A stretch of 12,478 bases of DNA from positions 1 through 12,478 of the forward strand of contig JAKEGI010000003.1 of assembly GCA_022615595.1 (NCBI GenBank), in the 5' to 3' direction. The translations under genes and the position numbers were made by a program. Positions 1 to 7,190 of this stretch are shown here, in pieces; the stretch's first letter is position 1; each line of letters begins with the position of its first letter. Origin of the DNA: Bacteroidales bacterium. GTDB lineage: Bacteria > Bacteroidota > Bacteroidia > Bacteroidales > VadinHA17. The notes under the pieces are model-generated. The model saw nothing but the letters and a program-made list of their open reading frames with translations, was not told the origin of the DNA and did no database searches.

Positions 1-1
1 A

Positions 2-145
2 AGAATATTCAACTTCCTGATAGGAGGATTCTATATCCTGATCGTGCCGCTGGCCGGGCTGACAGGTGTAACTGTTGTGACAGCCGGCTACCTGCTCTGG
101 CGAAAAAAATACAGGAATCCGGCAAAGAAGAGGGGTAAACAATAA
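2..145 (+). CDS. C-terminal end of a membrane protein (5' part outside the window)
   Basis: Only the last 47 codons are present, in the frame starting at base 2 and ending at TAA 143-145. The visible residues form one strongly hydrophobic segment of about 25 residues (from FLIGGFYILIV to TAGYLLW), followed by a very basic tail (RKKYRNPAKKRGKQ). This is the usual arrangement for a last transmembrane helix with its C-terminus in the cytoplasm. The other two forward frames give no such pattern. A C-terminal helix with a basic tail is common in Bacteroidota GldG-type ABC transporter auxiliary proteins and in many other membrane proteins, so the family cannot be fixed from this fragment. The stop lies 77 bp before the most likely start of the next gene, which appears to have its own promoter. 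Confidence 0.6.
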   Translation, partial: RIFNFLIGGFYILIVPLAGLTGVTVVTAGYLLWRKKYRNPAKKRGKQ

Positions 146-147
146 TC

Positions 148-178
148 TTCGCCGTTACTGTTTTTTTGACCAACTTTG
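148..178 (+). promoter_or_regulatory. Putative Bacteroidota-type promoter of the pseudouridine synthase gene
   Basis: The box CAACTTTG at 171-178 differs from the -7 consensus TAnnTTTG only at its first base. Nineteen bases upstream lies TTCG at 148-151, which matches the -33 consensus TTTG in three of four bases. Transcription would start near 185. That makes a TTG start at 166 impossible and favours the ATG codons at 223 or 238. This rests on the motif alone. Confidence 0.45.
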
Positions 179-222
179 CAGTATCCCTTAATGATGATTG
201 CTATCGGGGAAAACCATCAGAT

Positions 223-1110
223 ATGAGAACCGGTCAAATGAACAAAAATGAATCTGCCCTGGAGGTCAGGGAAGAGATCATCCTGATGTCATTCCTGCTT
301 CAGAATCTGAAACATAAAAGCCGGGATAATGTCAAGTCACTCCTGCGCAATAAGAAGATACTGGTTAACGAACAGATTGTCACCCAGTTCAATCACCCCC
401 TCAGGGCCGGTGACAGGGTCGAAATCAGATGGGAGGCGGCGGCTGAGGGAAGCATCAGCCGCAATATGAGCATCCTTTATGAAGATGATCATCTGATTGT
501 CATCGATAAGCATGCCGGCTTGCTTACAATTGCCACCGACAAGGAGAAGGACAGAACTGCCTACACAATGCTTAGCTCTCACGTCAAGCTGCAGAACCCT
601 GCAAACAGGATCTTCATCGTTCACCGGCTTGACCGTGACACATCCGGGGTGATGATGTTCGCCAAAAGTGAAAAGGTGCAGTCACTAATGCAGAGTGAAT
701 GGAAGGATAGGGTGAAGGAGCGTACGTATATTGCGGTTGTGGAGGGCAAGGTAGAAGAGCCTGAAGGCAGGATAAGTTCCTATATCTATGAGAGCAAGTC
801 GCTTGTGATGCATTCAGTCCAGAATCCAGAAAAGGGTGATCTTGCTGTAACACGATTCAGAACAATAAAAAGCAACAAAGACTATTCGCTTCTGGAAGTT
901 ACCCTGGAAACGGGTAAAAAGAACCAGATCAGGATACATATGCAGGAGATCGGTCACCCTGTTGCAGGCGACAGGAAGTACGGGGCTTCAGGTAATCCTA
1001 TCGGCCGGCTGGGGCTGCATGCAAGTGTTCTGGCCTTTGTCCACCCGGTCACAGGTAAGGATATGCACTTTGAGCTGAAGGCCCCGGCTAAGTTCCGAAG
1101 GCTTTGCTGA
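223..1110 (+). CDS. RluA-family RNA pseudouridine synthase
   Basis: The protein converts uridine to pseudouridine in rRNA or tRNA. From the ATG at 223 it is 295 residues long. An N-terminal S4-like RNA-binding segment (about 20-70, with SRDNVKSLL and LVNEQIVTQFNHPLRAGD) is followed by the catalytic domain from about residue 83 (ILYEDDHLIVIDKHAGLL). The family signature HRLDRDTSG is intact and its Asp137 is the expected nucleophile. The later conserved block ETGKKNQIRIHMQEIGHPVAGD and the closing GRLGLHA and FVHPVTG segments are also present. The frame stays open up to a TTG at 166, but that codon lies before the predicted transcription start, so 223 is chosen; ATG 238 is equally possible. An 11-codon ORF (191-226) ends in an ATGA overlap with ATG 223. 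The stop is 3 bp from the stop of the convergent ferritin-like gene. The exact RNA target (RluA, RluC or RluD type) cannot be told from the sequence. Confidence 0.92.
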   Translation: MRTGQMNKNESALEVREEIILMSFLLQNLKHKSRDNVKSLLRNKKILVNEQIVTQFNHPLRAGDRVEIRWEAAAEGSISRNMSILYEDDHLIVIDKHAGLLTIATDKEKDRTAYTMLSSHVKLQNPANRIFIVHRLDRDTSGVMMFAKSEKVQSLMQSEWKDRVKERTYIAVVEGKVEEPEGRISSYIYESKSLVMHSVQNPEKGDLAVTRFRTIKSNKDYSLLEVTLETGKKNQIRIHMQEIGHPVAGDRKYGASGNPIGRLGLHASVLAFVHPVTGKDMHFELKAPAKFRRLC

Positions 1111-1113
1111 CCC

Positions 1114-1620
1114 TCAGAAGGGCCAGAAATTATTATCATACCAGACCTGCTCACGCAGATCCTTATCGATTCTCATAAGCCATTTATGGTGGCCCCTCTC
1201 CCACTCGGCAAGCATGCTGTATGTCTCCCTCTCGTTATCGTCAGTCGCACTCTCGGCACGACTGGCATAAAGGTTCACTGCCCTGGTCTCAAAATCCATG
1301 GCTGCACCGATAGCTGCGGCTTCAAAGCTTGCCGCACCGATCTGCTTCTTCATTTCAGATGACAGAACCTGCATGGCAACCTCCTCAGACGGGTCTTCGG
1401 TGTGCGGAGCGTTTGCCGTAAAGGCATTGTGCTTCTGATAATGCCTGTACTGCTTAGAGAGGAAGGCAATATGCTGGTCTTCCTCCTCGGCCATCATTGA
1501 GAAGACCTTCCTGACAGCGTCGCTGGCAGTCCCGGCGGCGATCTTTGAGTAAAAGGCCTTGCCTCTCTGCTCCAGCAGAATAGCTTCCTTCAGAATATCT
1601 TCTGTGCTCTTTCTTTCCAT
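1114..1620 (-). CDS. Ferritin-like (rubrerythrin-type) di-iron protein
   Basis: This 168-residue protein reads as a four-helix di-iron bundle. Helix 1 carries Glu17 in LLEQRGKAFY, helix 2 carries E47xxH50 in AEEEDQH, helix 3 carries Glu111 in DFETRAVNLY, and helix 4 carries E141xxH144 in EWERGHHKWL. This Glu/ExxH pattern is that of the rubrerythrin branch of the ferritin-like superfamily, which handles iron and detoxifies peroxide in anaerobes. The C-terminal rubredoxin domain of classical rubrerythrin is absent, since there are no CxxC pairs, so electrons would have to come from a separate partner. The protein ends in an aromatic tail (WYDNNFWPF). The gene lies 87 bp downstream of the ABC exporter on the same strand, and I see no convincing terminator between them. 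A weak promoter-like pair (TTTG, 19 bp, GTGTATTG) can be read in that gap. The role in oxidative stress is inferred from the family. Confidence 0.8.
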   Translation of the reverse strand: MERKSTEDILKEAILLEQRGKAFYSKIAAGTASDAVRKVFSMMAEEEDQHIAFLSKQYRHYQKHNAFTANAPHTEDPSEEVAMQVLSSEMKKQIGAASFEAAAIGAAMDFETRAVNLYASRAESATDDNERETYSMLAEWERGHHKWLMRIDKDLREQVWYDNNFWPF

Positions 1621-1707
1621 GTTCGATTATTTTATCAGGTTATTTTGCTGCTTACTATCCAATAACAATACACGATGCTGTTTGTTCTGGCACAAATAAT
1701 ACCGGGG

Positions 1708-3528
1708 CTAGAATGACTGCATCTCGTACAGCTTCCTGTATATTCCGTTACCTATGGTGACAAGGTCATCATGCTTTCCCGCCTCGACGATCTGTCCGTC
1801 TTCAATAACAACTATAAGATCGGCATGCTGAACGGTTGAAAGCCTGTGGGCGATAATTACCGATGTTCTGTTTTCCATGAGTCTTTCCATGGCATCCTGA
1901 ACCAGTCGTTCCGACTCTGTATCGAGTGCCGAGGTAGCCTCATCAAGTATCAGGACAGGCGGATTGGCCATCACGGCCCGGGCGATGCTGATCCGCTGGC
2001 GCTGCCCGCCGCTGAGCTTGTTCCCTCCCTCTCCCACCATGCTCTCATAGCCCTCTTCGGTGCTAATCACAAAACTGTGAGCATTGGCTATCTCAGCTGC
2101 TCGAATTACTCCCTCACTGTCAGCTGAATCAACCCCGAATGAGATATTTTTACTGAAGGTATCATTGAACAGTATGGCCTGCTGGCTGACAATACCCATC
2201 AGGTGGCGCAGGTCCTTTATCGCTACATCCCTTAAATCTATTCCGTCAATCAGAACAGCACCCCTGTCAGGATCGATGAATCTCGGAATGAGGTCTGCAA
2301 GGGTAGATTTGCCTCCTCCTGACCGTCCGACAATAGCTACAGTCTGGCCCTTCTTTATGGTGAGATTGATATCTTTCAGCACAGGCTCACTGTTATATGC
2401 AAACCAGACGTTCCTGAACTCAATGCTCTCCCTGAACCCTGTCAACCTTATGGCATCAGGCTTCTCGGTTATCGTCTCCTCCGCCTCCAGCACCTGGTTA
2501 ATCCTATCTATCGAGGCCATTCCTTTCTGAATGTTGAACCACGCCTGCGAGATTGCTTTGGCGGGATGTATTATCTGCGAGAATACCACTACAAATGCAA
2601 TCAGCCTGTCAGGCGACATGTTCCCGGTGCCCTTGAGGGCAAGAGACCCGCCGTAATAGACCAGGACCAGGAGAACAAGGGTCGATAGGAACTCGCTGAC
2701 AGGATGAGCCAGGTAGGCCTTGCGCACCACCCTTCGAAAGATCTTCGTGTATCTCTCATTGGCCTCCCCGAACTGTTCTGACATCTTGTGTTCAGCATTG
2801 AAGCCCTTGATGATGCGAAGACCCGACAGTGTCTCCTCAAGCACTGACAGCAGCCTGCCCAGGTTTTGCTGTCCCTTGAAGGAGGAGCTCTTGAGCGAGC
2901 GGCTGATCCTGGCAACCAGCCATGCACTGACCGGAAGAAGAAGGAAGGCAAAAAGTGTCAGCTGTGGGCTATTGATGATAAGATAAGCTATGAATATCAG
3001 GACGGTGAAGGGATCACGGAACATAAAGGAGAGAGATGATACCACTGAAATCTCTATCTCCTGGACATCATTTGACATCCTTGTCATAATGTCGCCCTTC
3101 CGGGCCTCGGAGAAGAAGGAGAGCGGAAGCCTGAGGACTTTCGCGTACAGCTTCTTCCGTACATCTCTCACCGTCCCTGACCTTATGCCTGCCATGCAGT
3201 TGTTGGCGAGAAAGACCAGGAGATTCTTCATGAAGCTTGTAAAGGCAAATATGATCAGCACAAAAATCAGCGTCCGCGTTGCGCCATACTGTGCAATTGA
3301 ACCTGAGAATAGCCAGCTGGTATAATTCTTGATCCATTCGGCAGAAAAGCTGAATGCCCCTGGGTCAGGAGCCGGTTCAACCCTGTTGAACAGAATCTGC
3401 AGAAAAGGTATTACAAGGGTGAAGGTGAACAGTGCAAAGAAAGCACTGAGGACATTATATAATATATTCTTAAGGGCCAGCCACTTATAAGGCTTAAGAT
3501 ATTGAAAAAGGATTCTGAGGCTCTTCAT
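1708..3528 (-). CDS. ABC exporter, fused membrane and ATPase domains (MsbA-like)
   Basis: This 606-residue half-transporter has the standard type IV exporter layout. The membrane domain spans about 1-330 with several hydrophobic segments (for example around 20-48, 84-108, 165-205 and 278-318). The nucleotide-binding domain follows from about 368. All ATPase motifs are intact: Walker A GRSGGGKST (401-409), Q-loop Gln at 449/450, signature LSGGQ (505-509), Walker B VLILDE with catalytic Glu530, D-loop SALD (533-536) and H-loop His561. Two copies would pair to export a substrate across the inner membrane. Length and domain order suit MsbA-type lipid A flippases as well as lipid or peptide exporters, so the substrate is unknown. 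The gene starts 10 bp after the purB stop and is probably co-transcribed with it. A two-codon ORF (ATG AAA TGA) overlaps its ATG. Confidence 0.93.
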   Translation of the reverse strand: MKSLRILFQYLKPYKWLALKNILYNVLSAFFALFTFTLVIPFLQILFNRVEPAPDPGAFSFSAEWIKNYTSWLFSGSIAQYGATRTLIFVLIIFAFTSFMKNLLVFLANNCMAGIRSGTVRDVRKKLYAKVLRLPLSFFSEARKGDIMTRMSNDVQEIEISVVSSLSFMFRDPFTVLIFIAYLIINSPQLTLFAFLLLPVSAWLVARISRSLKSSSFKGQQNLGRLLSVLEETLSGLRIIKGFNAEHKMSEQFGEANERYTKIFRRVVRKAYLAHPVSEFLSTLVLLVLVYYGGSLALKGTGNMSPDRLIAFVVVFSQIIHPAKAISQAWFNIQKGMASIDRINQVLEAEETITEKPDAIRLTGFRESIEFRNVWFAYNSEPVLKDINLTIKKGQTVAIVGRSGGGKSTLADLIPRFIDPDRGAVLIDGIDLRDVAIKDLRHLMGIVSQQAILFNDTFSKNISFGVDSADSEGVIRAAEIANAHSFVISTEEGYESMVGEGGNKLSGGQRQRISIARAVMANPPVLILDEATSALDTESERLVQDAMERLMENRTSVIIAHRLSTVQHADLIVVIEDGQIVEAGKHDDLVTIGNGIYRKLYEMQSF

Positions 3529-3538
3529 TTCATTATCT

Positions 3539-4876
3539 TCAGAACCCGGTGTAATTGAATGGTGTGACCGCCCTCATCTCCTCCTTCACCGCTTCTCCTA
3601 TTTCAAGATTATCAATGAAATTACGGATAGTCGCGGCTGTTATCTTCTCATTTGTCCTTGTCAGCTCCATGAGCGCCTCGTATGGCTTTGGAAATCCTTC
3701 CCTGCGCAGGATGGTCTGCAATGCCTCAGCAACCACCACCCAGTTATCATCCAGGTCTGCCCTTATCTTTTCATGGTTTACTTTTAGCTTTGACAGTCCC
3801 TTTATCACAGATTTCCAGGCAATAAGGGTATGAGCCACTGCCACTCCTGTGTTTCGAATGACAGTAGAGTCAGTCAGGTCACGTTGCAGCCTTGATACAG
3901 GCAGTTTTGCCGAGAGGTGGCCGAGAAGGGCATTGGCTACTCCGAGATTTCCCTCTCCGTTCTCGAAGTCTATCGGGTTGACCTTGTGAGGCATGGCCGA
4001 TGAGCCTATCTCACCTCTTACAATGGTCTGCCTGAAGTATTCAAGTGATATATATGACCAAAAATCCCTTGAGAGGTCAACCAGGATGGTGTTTATTCTC
4101 GAGATTGTGTCAAACAACCCTGCCAGTCCGTCATAATGTTCAATCTGGGTGGTTGTCTGCTGCCTCTGCAGGCCCAGGTTCTCACTTAGCAGCCTGTTTG
4201 CGAAGCTGACCCAGTCTGTTTGGGGATAAGCGACTTTGTGAGCGTTCAGGTTACCGGTTGCTCCGCCGAATTTGCCACTGTAGATGGTCCCTTCGAGACC
4301 GGACAGCTGTAAATCAAGTCTCTCCCTGAAGACGGCAATCTCCTTACCCAGCCTGGTAGGTGTTGCCGGCTGACCGTGGGTGCGCGCAAGCATCGGAACA
4401 GCTGCCCACTCATCTGCCATCCCTCCCAGGGTATCACGCAGCGAGACAAGCAGAGGCACCAGGACCTCTTTTACTGAATCCCTTATAGCCATTGGGAAAG
4501 CAGTGTTATTGATATCCTGTGACGTTAACCCGAAATGGACAAACTCAGACCACTGGTTCAGTCCCAGACCGCTTACTTTATCTTTTACAAAGTATTCAAC
4601 GGCTTTGACATCATGATTTGTAACAGCTTCAGTTGCTTTTATCTGTTCTGCATCTTTTTCTGTGAACTCTGTGTAAACAGCCCGCAGAGCCTTTTCCGTG
4701 CCTCCGGGGAAACCGGCGAACTGATCAAGTCCGGCATGTGAAAGAGCAATGAAGTATTCTATCTCTGTCAGCACGCGGTATCGCATCAGGCCAAATTCTG
4801 AATAGAAGGGTATCAGTTCCGTTACTTTTTCTCCGTAACGTCCATCAACAGGTGAAATTGCCTTTAAACGGTCCAT
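3539..4876 (-). CDS. purB: Adenylosuccinate lyase
   Basis: PurB acts twice in purine synthesis: it releases fumarate from SAICAR to give AICAR, and from adenylosuccinate to give AMP. It is cytosolic and works as a homotetramer. The 445-residue protein is full length for the E. coli-like type (about 456) and opens with the typical MDRLKAISPVDGRYG. Conserved blocks include TNHDVKAVEY (86-95), the catalytic-His region RTHGQPATPT (165-174, His167) and the superfamily signature GSSAMPHKVNPI (291-302), whose Ser292/293 lies in the mobile active-site loop. The start is supported by a GAGGAG sequence 8 nt upstream and by a promoter-like site further up. The gene is transcribed divergently from mqnA, and the ABC exporter follows 10 bp after its stop. 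Confidence in the function is very high. Confidence 0.97.
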   Translation of the reverse strand: MDRLKAISPVDGRYGEKVTELIPFYSEFGLMRYRVLTEIEYFIALSHAGLDQFAGFPGGTEKALRAVYTEFTEKDAEQIKATEAVTNHDVKAVEYFVKDKVSGLGLNQWSEFVHFGLTSQDINNTAFPMAIRDSVKEVLVPLLVSLRDTLGGMADEWAAVPMLARTHGQPATPTRLGKEIAVFRERLDLQLSGLEGTIYSGKFGGATGNLNAHKVAYPQTDWVSFANRLLSENLGLQRQQTTTQIEHYDGLAGLFDTISRINTILVDLSRDFWSYISLEYFRQTIVRGEIGSSAMPHKVNPIDFENGEGNLGVANALLGHLSAKLPVSRLQRDLTDSTVIRNTGVAVAHTLIAWKSVIKGLSKLKVNHEKIRADLDDNWVVVAEALQTILRREGFPKPYEALMELTRTNEKITAATIRNFIDNLEIGEAVKEEMRAVTPFNYTGF

Positions 4877-4884
4877 ATCATGAG

Positions 4885-4890
4885 CTCCTC
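4885..4890 (-). promoter_or_regulatory. Shine-Dalgarno-like site of purB inside a short palindrome
   Basis: On the reverse strand GAGGAG sits 8 nt before the purB ATG, which fixes that start. It forms one arm of the small palindrome CTCCTCAGGAG (4885-4895), which in RNA could form a 4-bp stem with a 3-nt loop. Strong Shine-Dalgarno sites are uncommon in Bacteroidota. The hairpin is too weak to call a regulator. Confidence 0.5.
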
Positions 4891-4918
4891 AGGAGGATTA
4901 TTTCATGGCATTAAAAAA

Positions 4919-4949
4919 CAAAAATACTATTTTGTACTGGTGTAAAAAA
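4919..4949 (-). promoter_or_regulatory. Putative purB promoter
   Basis: Read on the reverse strand, TATTTTTG (4919-4926) matches the Bacteroidota -7 consensus TAnnTTTG exactly. Nineteen bases upstream is TTTT (4946-4949), three of four bases of the -33 element TTTG. Transcription would begin near 4912, leaving a leader of about 36 nt. The span overlaps the mqnA promoter by 19 bp. The region is A/T-rich, so chance similarity is possible. Confidence 0.5.
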
Positions 4950-4961
4950 ATTGAACCTTTG
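4931..4961 (+). promoter_or_regulatory. Putative mqnA operon promoter
   Basis: TTTG (4931-4934), a 19-bp spacer and AACCTTTG (4954-4961) match the Bacteroidota promoter pattern TTTG/TAnnTTTG with a single mismatch. Transcription would start near 4968, about 22 nt before the ATG at 4990. This rules out the in-frame TTG at 4951, which lies between the two boxes. Confidence 0.6.
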
Positions 4962-4989
4962 TAATTCTTCCTTACGGCATGGAAGCGCA

Positions 4990-5757
4990 ATGAAAAAGAT
5001 CAGGGTCTCAGCAGTCAAATATATCAACAGCTATCCCTTCATGATAGGCCTGCGTGACGGCGAAGTAGCCTCCATGATAGACCTTGAGGTATGTCACCCC
5101 TCTGAATGTGCTGACAGGCTTCTGTCTGGTCAGTCGGACATAGGGCTCATACCTGTTGCCATGATAGCTTCAATGAAGGAATACCATATTATCAGCGACT
5201 ACTGCCTGAGCACTCCCGGCGAGGTGCGTACCGTCCTGCTCGTCAGCAACACTCCGTTTGATGAAATAAGTAAGGTCTTCCTCGACTACCGCTCAAGGAG
5301 TTCGGTGACACTCTGCAGGATCCTTGCGGCGAAAGCATGGAAAAGGGAGTTTGAATGGCTGCCCGCACCCGAAGCTTTTAATATCACTGCGATGACCCAG
5401 GGTGAGGCAGCTGTCATGATAGGCGACCGTTGTTTCGAGTATTCCAGATACTTCTCCCACAAGATTGACCTCGGACTGGAGTGGAGAAAATTCACCGGGC
5501 TTCCCTTTGTGTTTGCATGCTGGGTCTCATCTGTGCAGCTTCCTGAAGAGTTTATCACACTCTTCAACAAGGCTCTCAGAGAGGGCATAGAAAGGAAGAA
5601 TGAGGCGGTGGCGCTCCTGAAAGATGACGCTGTGGCCACCCCCACAGAGGTGATAGATTACCTGAACAATAATATTGACTTCCACCTCGATGACTCAAAG
5701 AGAGAGGCACTGTCAAGATTTATCGGCTATATTAATGAACTAAAATTACTCCCATGA
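4990..5757 (+). CDS. mqnA: Menaquinone biosynthesis protein, MqnA (chorismate dehydratase) type
   Basis: The product is 255 residues long and belongs to the MqnA/MqnD family, which has a periplasmic-binding-protein-like fold but is cytosolic. MqnA removes water from chorismate to give 3-[(1-carboxyvinyl)oxy]benzoate, the first step of the futalosine route to menaquinone. Support includes the N-terminal VSAVKYINSYPF (6-17), LLSGQSDIGLIPVAMI (45-60), the mid-protein stretch MIGDRCFEY (143-151) and KFTGLPFVFACWV (167-179). The N-terminus resembles MqnA rather than MqnD, which normally carries a SPCPNDT-like motif. The start is set by the promoter at 4931-4961. A four-codon ORF (4979-4993) ends in an ATGA overlap with this ATG. 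The stop itself overlaps the next gene by ATGA. Other mqn genes are not in this window, so the rest of the pathway must lie elsewhere. Confidence 0.87.
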   Translation: MKKIRVSAVKYINSYPFMIGLRDGEVASMIDLEVCHPSECADRLLSGQSDIGLIPVAMIASMKEYHIISDYCLSTPGEVRTVLLVSNTPFDEISKVFLDYRSRSSVTLCRILAAKAWKREFEWLPAPEAFNITAMTQGEAAVMIGDRCFEYSRYFSHKIDLGLEWRKFTGLPFVFACWVSSVQLPEEFITLFNKALREGIERKNEAVALLKDDAVATPTEVIDYLNNNIDFHLDDSKREALSRFIGYINELKLLP

Positions 5758-7181
5758 ATAATCTGCTTTCATCACTTATACTGATTGTTATAATTTCACT
5801 CCACCCTTCCGGAAGTGCCATTGCCCGGGATGCCTCTGACACTACCACACTGGTTTATCTCTGCAAGATAGACAAGATGATAGCCGCCCCTCTGTGGCGG
5901 AGTGTAAAAAAGAGCTTTGACGAGGCTGACAGCCTTAATGCTGACTTCATCCTGATACATATGAACACCTATGGAGGCCAGGTGGATATAGCAGACTCAA
6001 TCCGTACCCTGATTCTCAACTTTCACATTCCTGTGATGGTTTACATTGACAATCAGGCCATTTCGGCAGGTGCTCTCATTTCTATGGCAGCCGATAGCAT
6101 CTATATGAGACCCGGCGGAAGCATTGGCGCTGCAACGGTGGTTGACCAGACAGGACAGAAGATGCCCGATAAATACCAGTCGTTCATGAGGGGAATGATG
6201 AGGGCAACTGCCGAGGCTCACGGTAAAAAGCCGGTGGTAAAGGATGGCGATACCACATGGGTATGGCACCGCGACCCTGAGATAGCGCAGGCAATGGTAG
6301 ACCCTTCAATTGTCATCGAAGGTATTGTTGACACGGGACAGGTGCTTACCCTTACAACGCTGGAAGCCATGAAATACGGATTCTGCGAAGGTGAAGCCTC
6401 TACAATAGACGAAGCCCTGGCCAACGCAGGAATAGAAGAATACACCTTGAGAGAACTAAAGCTTACAAGTGTTGACAGGGTCATAATGTTCCTGGTGCAT
6501 CCGGTGGTGTCAGGCATACTTATCATGCTGATAATCGGAGGGCTCTATTTTGAGCTGCAGTCACCGGGCATCGGGTTCCCGCTTGCCGCATCAATCACCG
6601 CTGCACTGCTTTATTTTGCACCCCTCTATCTCGAAGGGATGGCGGAAAACTGGCACCTGGTGGTATTTATCATCGGGATAATCCTTGTAATGGTAGAGAT
6701 ATTTGCCCTACCGGGCTTCGGTGTTACAGGGGTACTCGGTATCGTGGGAATTGTCACCGGCCTGGTCTTCGTAATGATTGACAAGATAGTATTCCGCTTC
6801 GGTCCGTCCGGTGACGGTGTCAGGGAGGTCATTACCGCCTTCAGTGTGGTAAGCATATCGATGCTTGCGTCGTTCCTGCTGTCACTGTGGCTCTCCAGAA
6901 AGCTCTTCTCCCCAAACCGTCTCTTCGGCAGCCTGGCGCTCGAGACCGCCCAAAACAGGTCTGACGGCTATGTCAGCTTTGACACTGAGAAACAGAAATC
7001 GCTCATTGGCAAGACAGGTACCGCCCATACTGTGCTGCGCCCCTCGGGCAAGATACTCGTCGACGGTGATGTTTACCCGGCTGTGGCAGAGACTGGGTTT
7101 ATCACCAGGGGAACACCCATCGTAGTCCGCAGGGAAGAACAGGGACAGCTGTATGTTGTTGAAGCAGGCAAGACCGAATAA
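5754..7181 (+). CDS. NfeD-family membrane-bound serine protease (long form)
   Basis: This 475-residue protein has the full long-NfeD layout. A signal-like hydrophobic N-terminus (about 1-23) precedes a ClpP-like protease domain (about 31-235). Then come about five hydrophobic segments (near 243-266, 272-293, 300-319, 322-342 and 358-381) and a C-terminal OB-fold NfeD domain (about 417-471, with GKTGTAHTVLRPSGKILVDG). In the archaeal homologue PH1510 a Ser-Lys dyad cuts hydrophobic stomatin tails. Here the likely nucleophile is Ser104 in QAISAGALIS, and Lys140 in MPDKYQSF is the best candidate base, with Lys136 an alternative. It probably acts in membrane protein quality control with the catalytic domain outside the cytoplasm. 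The ATG overlaps the mqnA stop (ATGA), implying coupled translation. Long NfeD proteins often sit beside a stomatin/SPFH gene; none is present here. Confidence 0.88.
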   Translation: MNNLLSSLILIVIISLHPSGSAIARDASDTTTLVYLCKIDKMIAAPLWRSVKKSFDEADSLNADFILIHMNTYGGQVDIADSIRTLILNFHIPVMVYIDNQAISAGALISMAADSIYMRPGGSIGAATVVDQTGQKMPDKYQSFMRGMMRATAEAHGKKPVVKDGDTTWVWHRDPEIAQAMVDPSIVIEGIVDTGQVLTLTTLEAMKYGFCEGEASTIDEALANAGIEEYTLRELKLTSVDRVIMFLVHPVVSGILIMLIIGGLYFELQSPGIGFPLAASITAALLYFAPLYLEGMAENWHLVVFIIGIILVMVEIFALPGFGVTGVLGIVGIVTGLVFVMIDKIVFRFGPSGDGVREVITAFSVVSISMLASFLLSLWLSRKLFSPNRLFGSLALETAQNRSDGYVSFDTEKQKSLIGKTGTAHTVLRPSGKILVDGDVYPAVAETGFITRGTPIVVRREEQGQLYVVEAGKTE

Positions 7182-7190
7182 GCTCAGAAT

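Noticed and set aside
1621..1707. A possible promoter for the ferritin-like gene (TTTG, 19 bp, GTGTATTG, reverse)
   Set aside because: The -7 box matches only half of the defined consensus positions, so it is mentioned with the gene and not listed as a feature.
2084..3325. Several forward open frames of 88-148 codons across the ABC exporter
   Set aside because: The reverse-strand exporter has every ATPase motif intact, and the forward translations are serine- and leucine-rich shadows.
4885..4895. Palindrome CTCCTCAGGAG in the purB leader as a possible riboswitch or operator
   Set aside because: The leader is only about 36 nt and the stem 4 bp, too small for a known purine riboswitch. It is better seen as an incidental feature around the Shine-Dalgarno.
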